NCBI GenBank assembly: GCA_035297145.1
Contig: DATGZN010000040.1
Location: 28,910 to 92,909, forward strand
Length of the DNA: 64,000 nt
Origin: QHXW01 sp035297145
GTDB taxonomy: Bacteria; Acidobacteriota; Terriglobia; Bryobacterales; Bryobacteraceae
Direction: 5' to 3'
Shown piece after piece: positions 52,038-61,893 of this stretch; the first letter of the stretch is position 1, and each line of letters opens with the position of its first letter. A program made the translations under genes and the position numbers. The notes under the pieces were generated by a model. That model searched no databases. It had not been told where the DNA came from and saw nothing but the letters and a program-made list of their open reading frames with translations.

Positions 52038-52196
52038 TTATCGTTTGCGCTGGCCCTGAGCCAACTTTTTGACTTTCTTCTTCAGCGATCCGCGGGCTAC
52101 TCCGGCGGCACGCTTGGCCTTGGGCGGAGCTTTCTTGCGCGCGGTGCGCTTCACTTTTTTGCGTTCGGCTTTGTCGGTGATGTTCTTAGTGTTCAT
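52038..52196 (-). CDS. 52-residue Lys/Arg-rich protein coupled to pcrA
   Basis: Translated from the ATG at 52196, which follows the pcrA stop directly (TGAATG). The product is 52 residues, about 40% Lys/Arg with Ala-Pro-Lys stretches (KRTARKKAPPKAKRAAG...), no Asp after residue 8 and no hydrophobic core; it ends GQRKR. It resembles histone-H1- or ribosomal-tail-like basic peptides and probably binds nucleic acid. No family was recognised; support is the exact coupling and the composition, since other frames here do not read similarly. Confidence 0.55.
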   Translation of the reverse strand: MNTKNITDKAERKKVKRTARKKAPPKAKRAAGVARGSLKKKVKKLAQGQRKR

Positions 52197-54512
52197 TCAG
52201 GTTTTTTTCAATCCGGCGTATTTTTCCACGAGCTTCTTCAAACCGTAACGGGGGAAGCTCACGGTGATCTTAGCATCATCGCCCTCACCTTCGCGCCGCA
52301 GCACGGTGCCGGTGCCGTACTTGGGATGCTCGACGGTCATGCCGGTTCGGGCGGGCTTTTTGGGCGGTGGCGGCGGTTTGGGCAAACTGTGGCTGGTGGG
52401 CGGCGGCTTCGGTAGCTGCTGCTTCGCCGGAAACGGCACGCCGCGCTCGGCGAAGAACTGCGAAATGTTCTCCAGGGAGTTGTAGGTTTTGCCGGTGAAC
52501 AGATTCTTTTTGACAGTGTCGCGGACCTCATAACGCTCCGCGGTTAAATCGACTTGCCGAGCGGCGTGATCGTCACCACCGAGATTCACGATCAAGTTGG
52601 CCGGCACTTCGCCGAGGAATCGCGAGGGGATGGAGCGTTCCTGCTCGCCGCCGCCGAAGCGCCGCCGGTAGCGCGCCCAGGTGAGAATCAGGCGTTTCTC
52701 CGCGCGCGTCATGCCGACATAGCAGAGCCGGCGCTCCTCTTCCATCATGGCTTCGGAGTCGAAAGAGCGGCTGTGTGGAAAGAGCCCTTCTTCCAGGCCT
52801 GCAAGGAACACGAACGGAAACTCGAGGCCTTTGGCATTGTGCAAAGTAAGCAGATTCACCTGCGCGCGCTCGTCCACGGCATCGGCGTCGGCTACCAGCG
52901 CGGCATGATCCAAGAAATCGGCGACGGTTTCGCCACGCTCGGCGGCTTCAGCCGCGGCGCTCGCCAACTCGTCCAGATTCTCGAGACGGCCTTCCGACTC
53001 GGTGCTGTTTTCCTGCTCGAGCATCTTGCGATAGCCCGTGCGTTCCTCGACGAAGCGCAGACCATCGTGCAGCGGCAGGGCTGGCAGAGCCTCGGCGAGT
53101 TCCATAATCAACCGGCGGAATGCGTCGAGCGCGGCATGGGCGCGCGTGGGAAACTGATGCTCCTCCAGCATGCGGCCGATTGCCGTCCAGAGATCCAGGC
53201 TGTTTTCGAGAGCATAGCGCTCGATTTGCTCGACGGTAGTCTTACCGATTCCGCGCGCTGGGGTATTGATGATGCGCAGAAGACTGATGGAATCGCGCAA
53301 CGAGAGCGCCAGCTTCAGGTACGCGATGATGTCCTTGACCTCGGCGCGCTGGTAGAAACTGAAGCCGCCGACCACAACGTACTTCCGCCCGTACCGCCGC
53401 AGAGCCTCCTCGATTTGCCGCGACTGAAAATTCGTGCGATAAAGAACGGCCACACGCTCGGTCGGATTTTCGGCAAGGAGGCGCTCGATCGTGTCGGCGA
53501 TGAACAGAGCTTCGTTTTCAGCGTCGAACCCGTTGTAGAGCCCTAGCGGTTCGCCGGCGCCGGCGTCTGTCCACAGCCATTTGCCCTTGCGCTCTTTGTT
53601 GTTCGCAACTAGCGCACTGGCCGCTTCGAGAATGTTCTTAGTCGAGCGGTAATTCTGCTCCAGGCGAATGGTCCGGGCGTTGGGGTAGTCACGCTCGAAA
53701 TCGAGAATGTTGCGGATGTCGGCTCCGCGCCAACTGTAGATCGACTGGTCCTCATCGCCGACCACGCAGACGTTCTGGTGTGCCTGGGTCAGCAGGCGCA
53801 TGAGCTCGTACTGGCTGCGGTTGGTGTCCTGATACTCGTCGATCATGAGATAGCTGAGGCGGCGGTTGTAGCTTTCACGCGTGGCTTGATCGTGGTACAG
53901 GAGCCGCACGCTTTCGAGCAAGAGGTCGTCGAAATCGAGGGCGTTCGCCTGGCGCAGCGCCTTCTCGTACTCTTCGAAGATGACGGCGATCTTGGTGAGA
54001 TTGGGGTCCGTCGCCTCCTGATACATGTCCTGCGGCGTTTTCTTCCGGTTCTTGGCGTGGCTGATGCGCGAGAGCACCGCGCGCGGCTGCATGAACTTCT
54101 CGTCGAGCCCGAGATGGCGAAATGCCGCCTTAATCAACGTGAGCTGGTCTTCATCGTCGTAGATGGAAAACCGGCGCGTGAAACCAGGCCGGCTCGGCTG
54201 CAACCCATCCCCATCGCGACGCAGCAGGCGTACGCAAAACGAGTGGAAAGTCGAAACATTGGGCGCGGACGACAGGTTTTCGCCTTCGAGCAAAGCGGCG
54301 ACGCGAGTGCGCATCTCATCGGCGGCCTTGTTGGTAAACGTCACCGCGAGCACGGCCGAGGGCGGAACGTGATGGCGGCTGATGAGGTGCGCGATGCGGT
54401 GCGTGATGACTCGCGTTTTTCCGCTCCCGGCGCCCGCCAGGATCAGCAGCGGACCTTCGGTATAAGCAACGGCGTCGCGCTGTGGAGGATTCAGACCTTC
54501 GAGAAAATCCAT
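52197..54512 (-). CDS. pcrA: ATP-dependent DNA helicase PcrA/UvrD
   Basis: 771 residues, SF1A helicase. Walker A AGAGSGKTRV at 26-35, motif Ia TFTNKAADEMRTRV, motif II DEYQDTN, motif III VVGDEDQSIYSWRGADI, motif IV RLEQNYRSTKNIL, motif V LLTLHNAKGLEFPFVFLAGLEEGLFPHSRS and motif VI YVGMTRAEKRL. The C-terminus after a Pro-rich linker has the GMTVEHPKYGTGTVLRREGEGDDAKI Tudor-like PcrA tail that binds RNA polymerase. It acts in nucleotide-excision and mismatch repair and Rep-type replication. Confidence 0.96.
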   Translation of the reverse strand: MDFLEGLNPPQRDAVAYTEGPLLILAGAGSGKTRVITHRIAHLISRHHVPPSAVLAVTFTNKAADEMRTRVAALLEGENLSSAPNVSTFHSFCVRLLRRDGDGLQPSRPGFTRRFSIYDDEDQLTLIKAAFRHLGLDEKFMQPRAVLSRISHAKNRKKTPQDMYQEATDPNLTKIAVIFEEYEKALRQANALDFDDLLLESVRLLYHDQATRESYNRRLSYLMIDEYQDTNRSQYELMRLLTQAHQNVCVVGDEDQSIYSWRGADIRNILDFERDYPNARTIRLEQNYRSTKNILEAASALVANNKERKGKWLWTDAGAGEPLGLYNGFDAENEALFIADTIERLLAENPTERVAVLYRTNFQSRQIEEALRRYGRKYVVVGGFSFYQRAEVKDIIAYLKLALSLRDSISLLRIINTPARGIGKTTVEQIERYALENSLDLWTAIGRMLEEHQFPTRAHAALDAFRRLIMELAEALPALPLHDGLRFVEERTGYRKMLEQENSTESEGRLENLDELASAAAEAAERGETVADFLDHAALVADADAVDERAQVNLLTLHNAKGLEFPFVFLAGLEEGLFPHSRSFDSEAMMEEERRLCYVGMTRAEKRLILTWARYRRRFGGGEQERSIPSRFLGEVPANLIVNLGGDDHAARQVDLTAERYEVRDTVKKNLFTGKTYNSLENISQFFAERGVPFPAKQQLPKPPPTSHSLPKPPPPPKKPARTGMTVEHPKYGTGTVLRREGEGDDAKITVSFPRYGLKKLVEKYAGLKKT

Positions 54513-54596
54513 TAGATGGGGGACACCTGAATTTTATCATGCGGGCGTTGCGTTCCCGCCGGAATGTCGCGACGGAGAGAAAATAAAATCACTGTT

Positions 54597-55445
54597 ATGC
54601 TCAACAAGTTAATCTCGCGGCGAACGGCCCTGAAAGGCGCCGCAGCACCGCTGATGGCGGGTCCGGCGGCTGCATCGATCTACGGCCGGCAGCAGGCGAC
54701 GGCGTTCGCTCTAGCCGGTGACCGGTACCACAACATCGACTACATTCGCACGGCGCTGGGGAAGATCATCGTGCGTGATCTGGGTGTTCCGGTAGATTTC
54801 ACGGACGAGCTGAGTCTGCTCGATGCCAGAAACTTGAAAGATTACAAGCTGTTGATCGTGTTCCGCGACGGCATGACTTGGCCAAACGGATATTCCGACG
54901 ACGGTCCTGGGCAAGCGGGCGGCGGCCTGCGCGGAATCGTCAGCGACCCGCCGTTGCCCCATTGGGACGCCAACGAGGTCTACTGGATTACCACGGAGCA
55001 AGGGCGAGCGGTGAAAAAGTTCGTCGAAAACGGCGGCGGAGCGCTTTTTTACCACAACACGCCGTATATCAGTCCGCACAATCAGGATTTTCGCGACGTA
55101 CTGGGCGCCGTGACCGAAGAGCATCCTCCGCTGCGGCCCTTCCGGGTACGGATCAGCAACAGAAATCACCCCATTACGGCGGGCGTCAACGATTTCGTGG
55201 TGACCGACGAACAACACTTCGTTAAGTACGAGAAGGACGCGAAGGATATCCTCATGCAAAGCGTGAATGAAGACGGCAAGACCTGGAAAAACCTGGGCAC
55301 CACTTCGGCGGCCGGTTGGGCCTACAATTTCGGCAAGGGGAGAGTCTGCTACCTGGCGCCGGGTCACTTGATCAGCGCACTTTGGAATCCAGCGTACGTA
55401 AAAGTTCAGCAAAATGCAGTTAAGTGGCTTTTGAAACAATTGTAA
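54597..55445 (+). CDS. Tat-exported ThuA-like protein
   Basis: 282 residues from the ATG at 54597. The Tat-like signal SRRTALKGAAAPLMAGPAAAS is followed by a ThuA class-I-glutamine-amidotransferase-like fold: YRTALGK region, LLIVFRDGMTW, KFVENGGGALFYHNTPY, PITAGVNDFVVTDEQHFVKYE and the last GKGRVCYLAPGH. In this family the Cys nucleophile is lost, and roles in trehalose/disaccharide metabolism or as sugar-binding proteins are proposed. A longer start at 54564 is possible. It precedes the S46 peptidase on the same strand (59-base gap). Confidence 0.8.
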   Translation: MLNKLISRRTALKGAAAPLMAGPAAASIYGRQQATAFALAGDRYHNIDYIRTALGKIIVRDLGVPVDFTDELSLLDARNLKDYKLLIVFRDGMTWPNGYSDDGPGQAGGGLRGIVSDPPLPHWDANEVYWITTEQGRAVKKFVENGGGALFYHNTPYISPHNQDFRDVLGAVTEEHPPLRPFRVRISNRNHPITAGVNDFVVTDEQHFVKYEKDAKDILMQSVNEDGKTWKNLGTTSAAGWAYNFGKGRVCYLAPGHLISALWNPAYVKVQQNAVKWLLKQL

Positions 55446-55504
55446 ACGTCCCGCACTCACCGAACTGTGGTGTAATGCGTCTATCTCGGTTGGAGATCGT
55501 TCCC

Positions 55505-57592
55505 ATGAACCATAAATCCTCCTGTTGCTCAGCATTGCAGCTGGTGCTTTGCGCCACCTTGCTCTTCCCGGCGCTGTTACGTGCCGATGAAGGGATGTGG
55601 ACCTTCGACAATCCGCCCACAAAGCAGCTCCAGGCCAAGTATGGCTTCGCGCCGACTCGAGAGTGGCTGGATCATGTTCGCCTAGCGAGTGTGCGCTTCA
55701 ACAACGGGGGTTCCGGCTCGTTTGTGAGTCCTCACGGGCTTGTGCTCACCAACCATCACATCGCGCTGGAGGAATTGCAGAAAAACTCGACTGCCGATCA
55801 TGACTACGTAAAGAACGGTTTCTATGCCGCCACCCAGGACCAGGAAATGAAGTCGCCAGACCTCGAGATTAATGTCCTGATGTCCATGGAGGACGTTACG
55901 CACCGTGTGATGGACGCGGTGAAAAGCGCCCGGACACCGGAAGAGGAATTTGCGGCGCACAAGGCGGCGATTGCGGAAATTGAACGCGAGAGCGAGAAGA
56001 AGACGGGGCTCCGTTCCGATGTGGTCGCTCTGTACCAGGGCGGCGAATACTGGCTATACCGGTACAAAAAGTACACTGACGTGCGCATTGTGTTCGCCCC
56101 CGAGGAGCAAATTGCTGCCTTCGGCGGTGATCCCGATAACTTCACGTTTCCGCGCTACGACCTGGATATGGCATTGTTCCGTGTTTATGAGAACGGAAAG
56201 CCGATCGAGAGCAAAGATTATATGAAGTGGAACCCGAAGGGAGCTGGGAACGCCGAGCTGGTATTTGTCCCCGGGCATCCCGGATCGACGCAACGTTCGG
56301 ACACGATGGCGCAACTCGAGTTCGAGCGGGATACGGCCGAACCGAACATTCTGAAGATTCTGAAGCATCGAATCGCTGTACTCGAGCAATACTCCGGCTT
56401 GGGCGCGGAGCAGGCGCGCGAGGCTGCGGAGCGGTTGCTGATCCTTCAGAATTCGCGGAAGGCATATGAAGGACGCTACGACGGCCTCCGGGACAAGGCC
56501 GTGATGTCCAACAAGCAGAAGGACGAAGATGAGTTTCGCGCAAAGGTAAACGCCAACCCGGAATGGAAGACCGCGTACGGCGGCGCATGGAGGGCAGTGG
56601 CGGAGGCGGAGAACAAGATGGCTACGCGGCCGAAGGAACTGTTCTTCCACGGTCTGGATTCCGATCTCGCCGACCTTGCGCGGACCATTGTTGAGTACGC
56701 AGCGGAAGTCAAGAAGCCCGATGGAGAGCGCCTGCCCGGCTATCATGAATCGGAGCTGGATTCGCTCAAATTCCGGCTCGCTTCGCCTGCTCCGGTTTAT
56801 CAGGCGATGGAGATCGCACGAATCACAGGTGCGCTCGAACAAGATCGGACCGAGACCGGCGCAGACGATCCTTTCCTGCGGATCGTGCTGAATGGCAAAA
56901 CACCAAAAGAGGCTGCAACCGAATTGGTGAACGGCAGCAAGCTGGACGATCCGGACGTGCGAAAGAAACTGCTCGATGGCGGAGAAGCGGCGGTTGAGGC
57001 GTCGAATGATGCGATGATCGGGCTCGCGCGGAAGCTGGATCCCATGCGGCGCGCCTTCACGAAGTGGAGGGAAGACAACGTCCAAAGCGTGGAGCAGAGG
57101 GCCGGCGAGCAACTGGGCAAGGCGCGTTTCGCGGTCTACGGAAAAGCCACGTACCCGGACGCGACGTTCACGCTGCGGCTCTCTTACGGGCAGGTGAAGG
57201 GCTACCCCATGAATGGAACCGAGGCCCCGTATAAGACCACGCTCTACGGCCTGTATGACCGCGCGGCCAGTTTTGATTTCGAAGGGCCATTCTACCTTCC
57301 GTCCCGTTATATGGAAGGGCGGGGGAAATTAGATCTGGCTACTCCCATGAACTTCGTCACCACCGACGACATCATCGGGGGCAACTCGGGCTCACCAGTG
57401 ATCAATCGCAACGGCGAGATCGTCGGCCTCATCTTCGACGGCAACATCGAATCGCTCGTGGGGGATTTTGTGTACGACGAATCCAAGAATCGCGCCGTCG
57501 CCGTGCACACCGCCGCGATGACCGAGGCCATGCGAAAGCTGTATGGCGCGCAGAAACTGGTTGACGAATTGATGCAAAGCGCCGCGAAATAG
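55505..57592 (+). CDS. S46 family dipeptidyl peptidase (DPP7-like)
   Basis: 695 residues from the ATG at 55505; the frame extends to 55424, but the signal peptide (MNHKSSCCSALQLVLCATLL) begins here. Chymotrypsin-like core with GSGSFVSPHGLVLTNHH (catalytic His at 84-85), the helical domain that caps the active site, and GGNSGSP with the nucleophile S628. The P1-specificity residue 18 positions after the Ser is G646 (FDGN), as in DPP7 and not Arg as in DPP11, so hydrophobic rather than acidic P1 residues are expected. It releases dipeptides from the N-terminus of peptides in the periplasm. Confidence 0.92.
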   Translation: MNHKSSCCSALQLVLCATLLFPALLRADEGMWTFDNPPTKQLQAKYGFAPTREWLDHVRLASVRFNNGGSGSFVSPHGLVLTNHHIALEELQKNSTADHDYVKNGFYAATQDQEMKSPDLEINVLMSMEDVTHRVMDAVKSARTPEEEFAAHKAAIAEIERESEKKTGLRSDVVALYQGGEYWLYRYKKYTDVRIVFAPEEQIAAFGGDPDNFTFPRYDLDMALFRVYENGKPIESKDYMKWNPKGAGNAELVFVPGHPGSTQRSDTMAQLEFERDTAEPNILKILKHRIAVLEQYSGLGAEQAREAAERLLILQNSRKAYEGRYDGLRDKAVMSNKQKDEDEFRAKVNANPEWKTAYGGAWRAVAEAENKMATRPKELFFHGLDSDLADLARTIVEYAAEVKKPDGERLPGYHESELDSLKFRLASPAPVYQAMEIARITGALEQDRTETGADDPFLRIVLNGKTPKEAATELVNGSKLDDPDVRKKLLDGGEAAVEASNDAMIGLARKLDPMRRAFTKWREDNVQSVEQRAGEQLGKARFAVYGKATYPDATFTLRLSYGQVKGYPMNGTEAPYKTTLYGLYDRAASFDFEGPFYLPSRYMEGRGKLDLATPMNFVTTDDIIGGNSGSPVINRNGEIVGLIFDGNIESLVGDFVYDESKNRAVAVHTAAMTEAMRKLYGAQKLVDELMQSAAK

Positions 57593-57637
57593 TCAGAGTT
57601 CGCCGTTGGCGTTGGACCGTCCGCACAGCAAATCGGA

Positions 57638-57877
57638 ATGAACGTAAGAGTCGAATGCTACTCAGGCCACAAAGCGGACGAGCGGCCGGTTCGATTTTGG
57701 TTGGACGAGCGCCCGTACCAGGTCGAGGAAGTGCTGGATCGGTGGTACGGCCCGGAGGATGCGTTTTTCAAGGTTCGCGCGCACGACGGCAATCTCTACG
57801 TTCTGCGGCAGCTACGCTCGGCCTCCGAAGACATGTGGCGCCTGGAGGCTTTCCGGCAATTTCGAACCAGTGAATAA
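57638..57877 (+). CDS. Small conserved protein (DUF6504-like)
   Basis: 79 residues: NVRVECYSGHKADERPVRFWLDERPYQVEEVLDRWYGPEDAFFKVRAHDGNLYVLRQL. The pattern of a beta-rich start with ADERP and D-R-W-Y-G is conserved in short bacterial proteins of unknown function, and I recall it as DUF6504; I cannot verify the number. It lies 45 bases after the peptidase gene. No catalytic residues evident. Confidence 0.65.
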   Translation: MNVRVECYSGHKADERPVRFWLDERPYQVEEVLDRWYGPEDAFFKVRAHDGNLYVLRQLRSASEDMWRLEAFRQFRTSE

Positions 57878-58178
57878 GCCAGAACATCTGCTGTACGCAT
57901 ACTAGATTGCGGTCGTAGGCCAATACCGTTACTGCCCGGCTGGTAAATTAACCCGACTGTGACCGGATCTTCATTCAGCAATAATCTTGATCTCCTAACA
58001 TCAGCCTTCCGGGGGACTCTGGATTCGTCGCTGGGCTAGAGGTATTATATGTAGCGCCCAAGTCCGGCGCGCTCCGCGAGGCAACATCACTTGTAAATTA
58101 ATTTCTGATAGGGGTCGAGAAGTTTGCGTTCACGCGTGCTTGGGTGGACTATACTACGCAAGATAAGGGGAGGCAAAA
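57878..58178 (+). other. Leader region before the TonB-dependent receptor
   Basis: 301 bases with no supported gene. TATACT (58150-58155) is a possible -10, but the nearest -35-like TTGCGT lies 20 bases upstream, so a promoter is uncertain. AAGGGGAGG (58165-58173) is a strong ribosome-binding site for the GTG at 58179. No riboswitch or attenuator pairing was recognised. Confidence 0.35.
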
Positions 58179-61100
58179 GTGAGATTGGTGAAGCGCTATC
58201 TGGTCATTTGGTCGATTCTGTTTGCGGGAACTGTTGTTCAGGCGCCGTTGCGCGCACAGCAGATTATGGGCGCCATTACGGGAACAGTGAAAGACCCGTC
58301 GGGTGCAGCCATACCCGATGCCAAAGTGAGGGCGACCAACATTGCGACCAATCTCTCGGTATCGGCGGCGTCCCACGCGGACGGCTCTTATCTTGTTTCC
58401 AACCTTCCCGCCGGCACGTACAAGCTGACCTTCACCAAAGAGGGCTTCGAAACCGAAACACACCCGGAGATTTTAGTGAACGGAGACCGCACGTCCACGG
58501 TTGACAGCAACTTGCGCGTGGGCGCGACCGCCACCACGGTTGAGGTGACCGCCACGCCGCTCATGAACCAGGTGGACACGACCAATGGCTATGTGATCGA
58601 TCAGTTGACCATTGAACAAACGCCTCTCGGCACCGGAAGTTTCACGCAGTTGGCGATTCTCAGCCCCGGCGTTCACGCGGATTTCCTCCAAGGATCGGGC
58701 GCAAATTCCGGGCTGGGTAACCAGGGTATTACCGCCAATGGCCAGCGCGAAACCAGCAACAGCTTCTCTTTGAACGGGATCGGCACGAACAATCTGTTCA
58801 ACGGAAACTCAACCAGCCAAGTGGGAGAAAACCGGTTCGTACTGAACACGGGCGAGAACTTCGGCCCGGGCGGCCAGATCCAAACCAGCACTTCGGTTTA
58901 CGCAGCTATTGGGCAGGCTCTGCCTACGCCACCAGCGGAGGCAATTCAGGAGATCGCGGTGAACGCCGCGATGTACGACGCCACGCAGGGAGCCAACAGC
59001 GGGGCGCACATTCTCGTGACCACGAAATCGGGCACGAATGAGCTGCATGGGGAACTCTACGAAAAGTTCCAGAACAGCGCGATGAACGCAGCTCCGTTCT
59101 TCTATAATGCGGCGGGAATCGCATCACCGTTCCAGAATCGCAATCAGTTCGGTGCCACGATTGGCGGCCCGATCAAGAAAGACAAGCTCTTCTATTTCCT
59201 TTCATATCAGGGTGTGCACATCGCGGATTCGACGGACGCCACGCAAGACGCCGTGGTCCCGCTGGGCCTGACGAATGACAGATCTCCCCAAGGTATCGTG
59301 AACATGATTCAAAGCAGCTTCGGGACAACGATCACACCCAGTCAAATCAATCCCGTGGCGCAGTCCATCCTGCAGGCCAAACTGCCCAACGGGCAGTATT
59401 TCATTCCTAGCGCGCAATACAGCTCGAGTGCGGCCGTGGCCCTGGGATACGACGCGGTTGTGCAAGGGCCGAACGCGCAATCCAGAGTGGATCAGGGCAT
59501 CGCTGACGTGGATTACATCGTAAACGATCGCGACCGGTTCGGTGCGAAGTTGTATATCCAGCAGAACCCCACGCAGAATCCGTTTGGGTACCAGGAGCCC
59601 TTACTTGGTTTCCCGCAGCAGCTTCAGGGCGAAGGTGATGTAGTTTCCGTGAACAACACGGTGATCCTGTCGCCTAGTCTTACCTGGGAGCAGCGCGCGG
59701 GGTTCACGCGGTTACAGGCTTACGCGACTACTTCGCAGCAATTTACCCCAAGCCAATTCGGGATGAACCTGCTGGGGGCGACGGGCTTTCCACAGCTTGA
59801 GATCGGCACCGCCGATAACGCGATTGGGAGAGGACTGCAGTTTGGCAATGCGGCGAGCTTCGGCAATGCCGGCATGTTCCAAAATCAGTGGGAACTCAGT
59901 TCCACCCTGAATTGGGTAAAGGGCCGCCATACTCTTTCGTTTGGCGGACTAGTGGACCATACGCAACTGAACATCATCAATCACAACACCAACACCGATG
60001 TGATCGCCTTCAGGACGTTTACCGATTTCGTCGAAGGCAACGTACGAACCGGCGGCACTAACTCCACCGCCTTCAACGGTTCGGCGAGCCGCTATTACCG
60101 TTCCGACACGGCAGGGCTGTTTGTGAACGACAACTTCAAGCTCCGGAGTAATCTGACCCTGACCCTGGGCCTTCGTTGGGATTTCGACGGTCCGCTTTCA
60201 GAAAAATACGGTAGGCTAAGCGATTTCAACGCGAGCATGTATTCGTACGATGCGTCCACGGACACGATTACCGGTTCCGGGCTGGAGGTGGCAGGGAACA
60301 ACAAGACCTTGGGCACGCCGGGGGCGAGCAACACGCTCATGAAACAGCGTCAATGGGGGTTGGCTCCGCGCATTGGAATCGCCTGGACGCCCCTTCCGAA
60401 GCTGACGGTACGCACCGGCTTCGGTATCTACTACGACCGCGGCGAATTCTTCAGTTATCTGTCGCCCAGCGCGGGCGGTGGATTCAACGGGCCTTTCGGC
60501 GTAACACTGGAGCCGCCCTTCACTTCGGTCATCGCCGCCCAGAAGGGCGCTACTTTGCAGGCTCCATTTGGAACGGCGCCGTTCCCCCCGATTGCCGGCA
60601 GCGCCGCGGCGTTCCAGGCGTATCTTCCCAACATCGCGCAGACCGAAAACGGCAATTATCCAGGCGGCAACTTGTTCGGGCCATTCCTGTTTGGTGGATA
60701 CGACATCAACAACAAACTTCCGTACACGGAGAACTGGACATTCGATCTGCAGTACCAGGCTTCGAACAATTGGCTGTTCAGTGCAGGGTATGTGGGGAAC
60801 CACGGCCAGCACGAAATTCTGCCCATTCCGTTCAACCAGCCGATGATCGCCACACCTCAACACCCGGTGAACGGACAGATCTACTCATACGGCGGCGTCT
60901 CGCCCAACTTCAACCTGGATCTCGAGCCAGTCTCCACCAGTGAGTTCGCTGGAAATGCCCCCATACGCGTGCCCTACGTTGGCTACGACATGAATTCCGT
61001 CCTGTTCAGCGCGGAAGGCATTTCAAATTACAACTCTCTGCAGTTACAGGTTCGCAAGCGGCTCTCGAACGGGCTTCAATTCACGGGCAGCTACACGTGG

Positions 61101-61856
61101 TCGCACACTCTGGATGAGCAAAGCGGGCAGGGCCTGTTCTTCACGGGCAACAATCCTCTCGTTCCGCGGTCCAACTACGGCTCGGCGGATTTCGATCAGA
61201 CGCACGTCTTCCTGATCAACTACAGCTACACGATACCCAAGCTGACGTCCAACAAGGCGCTGGGCAACATTGTGAATGGATGGATCATCGGCGGACAGAC
61301 CGTATTGCAGAGCGGGCAGCCCTACAGCGTCTACGATTACTCCGGTTCCGTGGGAAGCTTGTATTTCGGCACCTCGGATTACATCACTAACCCGATTGTG
61401 CCCCTCAAACCTGGTGTCACCAACTCACAGGCGCAGCTTCAGGGAACAACTGGTGTTAACGCTGGAAAACCTGTGCTCAACGAGAACGATTTCTTCCCTC
61501 CGTTTCTTGCACCGGGCCAGAGCGGGGTTCCTCCTTGCGATGCAACCGGCTGTGACGTCTACGAATCGCTCTACGGATATACGGGACGCAATACTTTCCG
61601 CGGTCCATTTCAAAAGCGTTTCGATATGACGATCGGCAAGACGTTCACGTTTAGAGAACGTTACCGGCTGCGGTTCAATTTTGATGCATTCAACGTCTTC
61701 AATCAGGCGGATTTCGACACGCCGAATAACGACGTGGACTTCTTTCCTAATTTTTCTGGTCCACCGTCAGTTCCACCCGTAGGGAGCCTGGGATTCATCC
61801 AGCACACGATCGGCAGCGCACGGTTCCTGCAACTCGCGCTGCACCTGACGTTCTAA
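58179..61856 (+). CDS. Oar-like TonB-dependent receptor with carboxypeptidase-regulatory domain
   Basis: 1225 residues, GTG start with AAGGGGAGG 5 bases upstream. A signal peptide (LVIWSILFAGTVVQAPLRA) is followed by a carboxypeptidase-regulatory-like beta-sandwich (IMGAITGTVKDPSGAAIPDAKV... to about 120), a plug domain (ITANGQRETSNSFSLNGIGTN) and an outer-membrane beta-barrel ending in an aromatic residue (LQLALHLTF). The repeated GNHG and YTWSHTLD strands are typical. These receptors import oligosaccharides, peptides or chelates in Acidobacteria. TonB itself is not in the window. Confidence 0.92.
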   Translation: MRLVKRYLVIWSILFAGTVVQAPLRAQQIMGAITGTVKDPSGAAIPDAKVRATNIATNLSVSAASHADGSYLVSNLPAGTYKLTFTKEGFETETHPEILVNGDRTSTVDSNLRVGATATTVEVTATPLMNQVDTTNGYVIDQLTIEQTPLGTGSFTQLAILSPGVHADFLQGSGANSGLGNQGITANGQRETSNSFSLNGIGTNNLFNGNSTSQVGENRFVLNTGENFGPGGQIQTSTSVYAAIGQALPTPPAEAIQEIAVNAAMYDATQGANSGAHILVTTKSGTNELHGELYEKFQNSAMNAAPFFYNAAGIASPFQNRNQFGATIGGPIKKDKLFYFLSYQGVHIADSTDATQDAVVPLGLTNDRSPQGIVNMIQSSFGTTITPSQINPVAQSILQAKLPNGQYFIPSAQYSSSAAVALGYDAVVQGPNAQSRVDQGIADVDYIVNDRDRFGAKLYIQQNPTQNPFGYQEPLLGFPQQLQGEGDVVSVNNTVILSPSLTWEQRAGFTRLQAYATTSQQFTPSQFGMNLLGATGFPQLEIGTADNAIGRGLQFGNAASFGNAGMFQNQWELSSTLNWVKGRHTLSFGGLVDHTQLNIINHNTNTDVIAFRTFTDFVEGNVRTGGTNSTAFNGSASRYYRSDTAGLFVNDNFKLRSNLTLTLGLRWDFDGPLSEKYGRLSDFNASMYSYDASTDTITGSGLEVAGNNKTLGTPGASNTLMKQRQWGLAPRIGIAWTPLPKLTVRTGFGIYYDRGEFFSYLSPSAGGGFNGPFGVTLEPPFTSVIAAQKGATLQAPFGTAPFPPIAGSAAAFQAYLPNIAQTENGNYPGGNLFGPFLFGGYDINNKLPYTENWTFDLQYQASNNWLFSAGYVGNHGQHEILPIPFNQPMIATPQHPVNGQIYSYGGVSPNFNLDLEPVSTSEFAGNAPIRVPYVGYDMNSVLFSAEGISNYNSLQLQVRKRLSNGLQFTGSYTWSHTLDEQSGQGLFFTGNNPLVPRSNYGSADFDQTHVFLINYSYTIPKLTSNKALGNIVNGWIIGGQTVLQSGQPYSVYDYSGSVGSLYFGTSDYITNPIVPLKPGVTNSQAQLQGTTGVNAGKPVLNENDFFPPFLAPGQSGVPPCDATGCDVYESLYGYTGRNTFRGPFQKRFDMTIGKTFTFRERYRLRFNFDAFNVFNQADFDTPNNDVDFFPNFSGPPSVPPVGSLGFIQHTIGSARFLQLALHLTF

Positions 61857-61893
61857 ATGGTGAGGGGCGGTCAGCTTCGGTTGGCCGCCTCTG

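Noticed and set aside
58043..58155. TATTAT/TATACT elements as promoter of the receptor gene
   Set aside because: No -35 at a 16-18-base spacing for either; left as an uncertain leader region.
61857..61893. Hairpin between the TonB receptor and comM as terminator
   Set aside because: A GAGG...CCTC pairing exists but is bulged and has no T-run on either strand.
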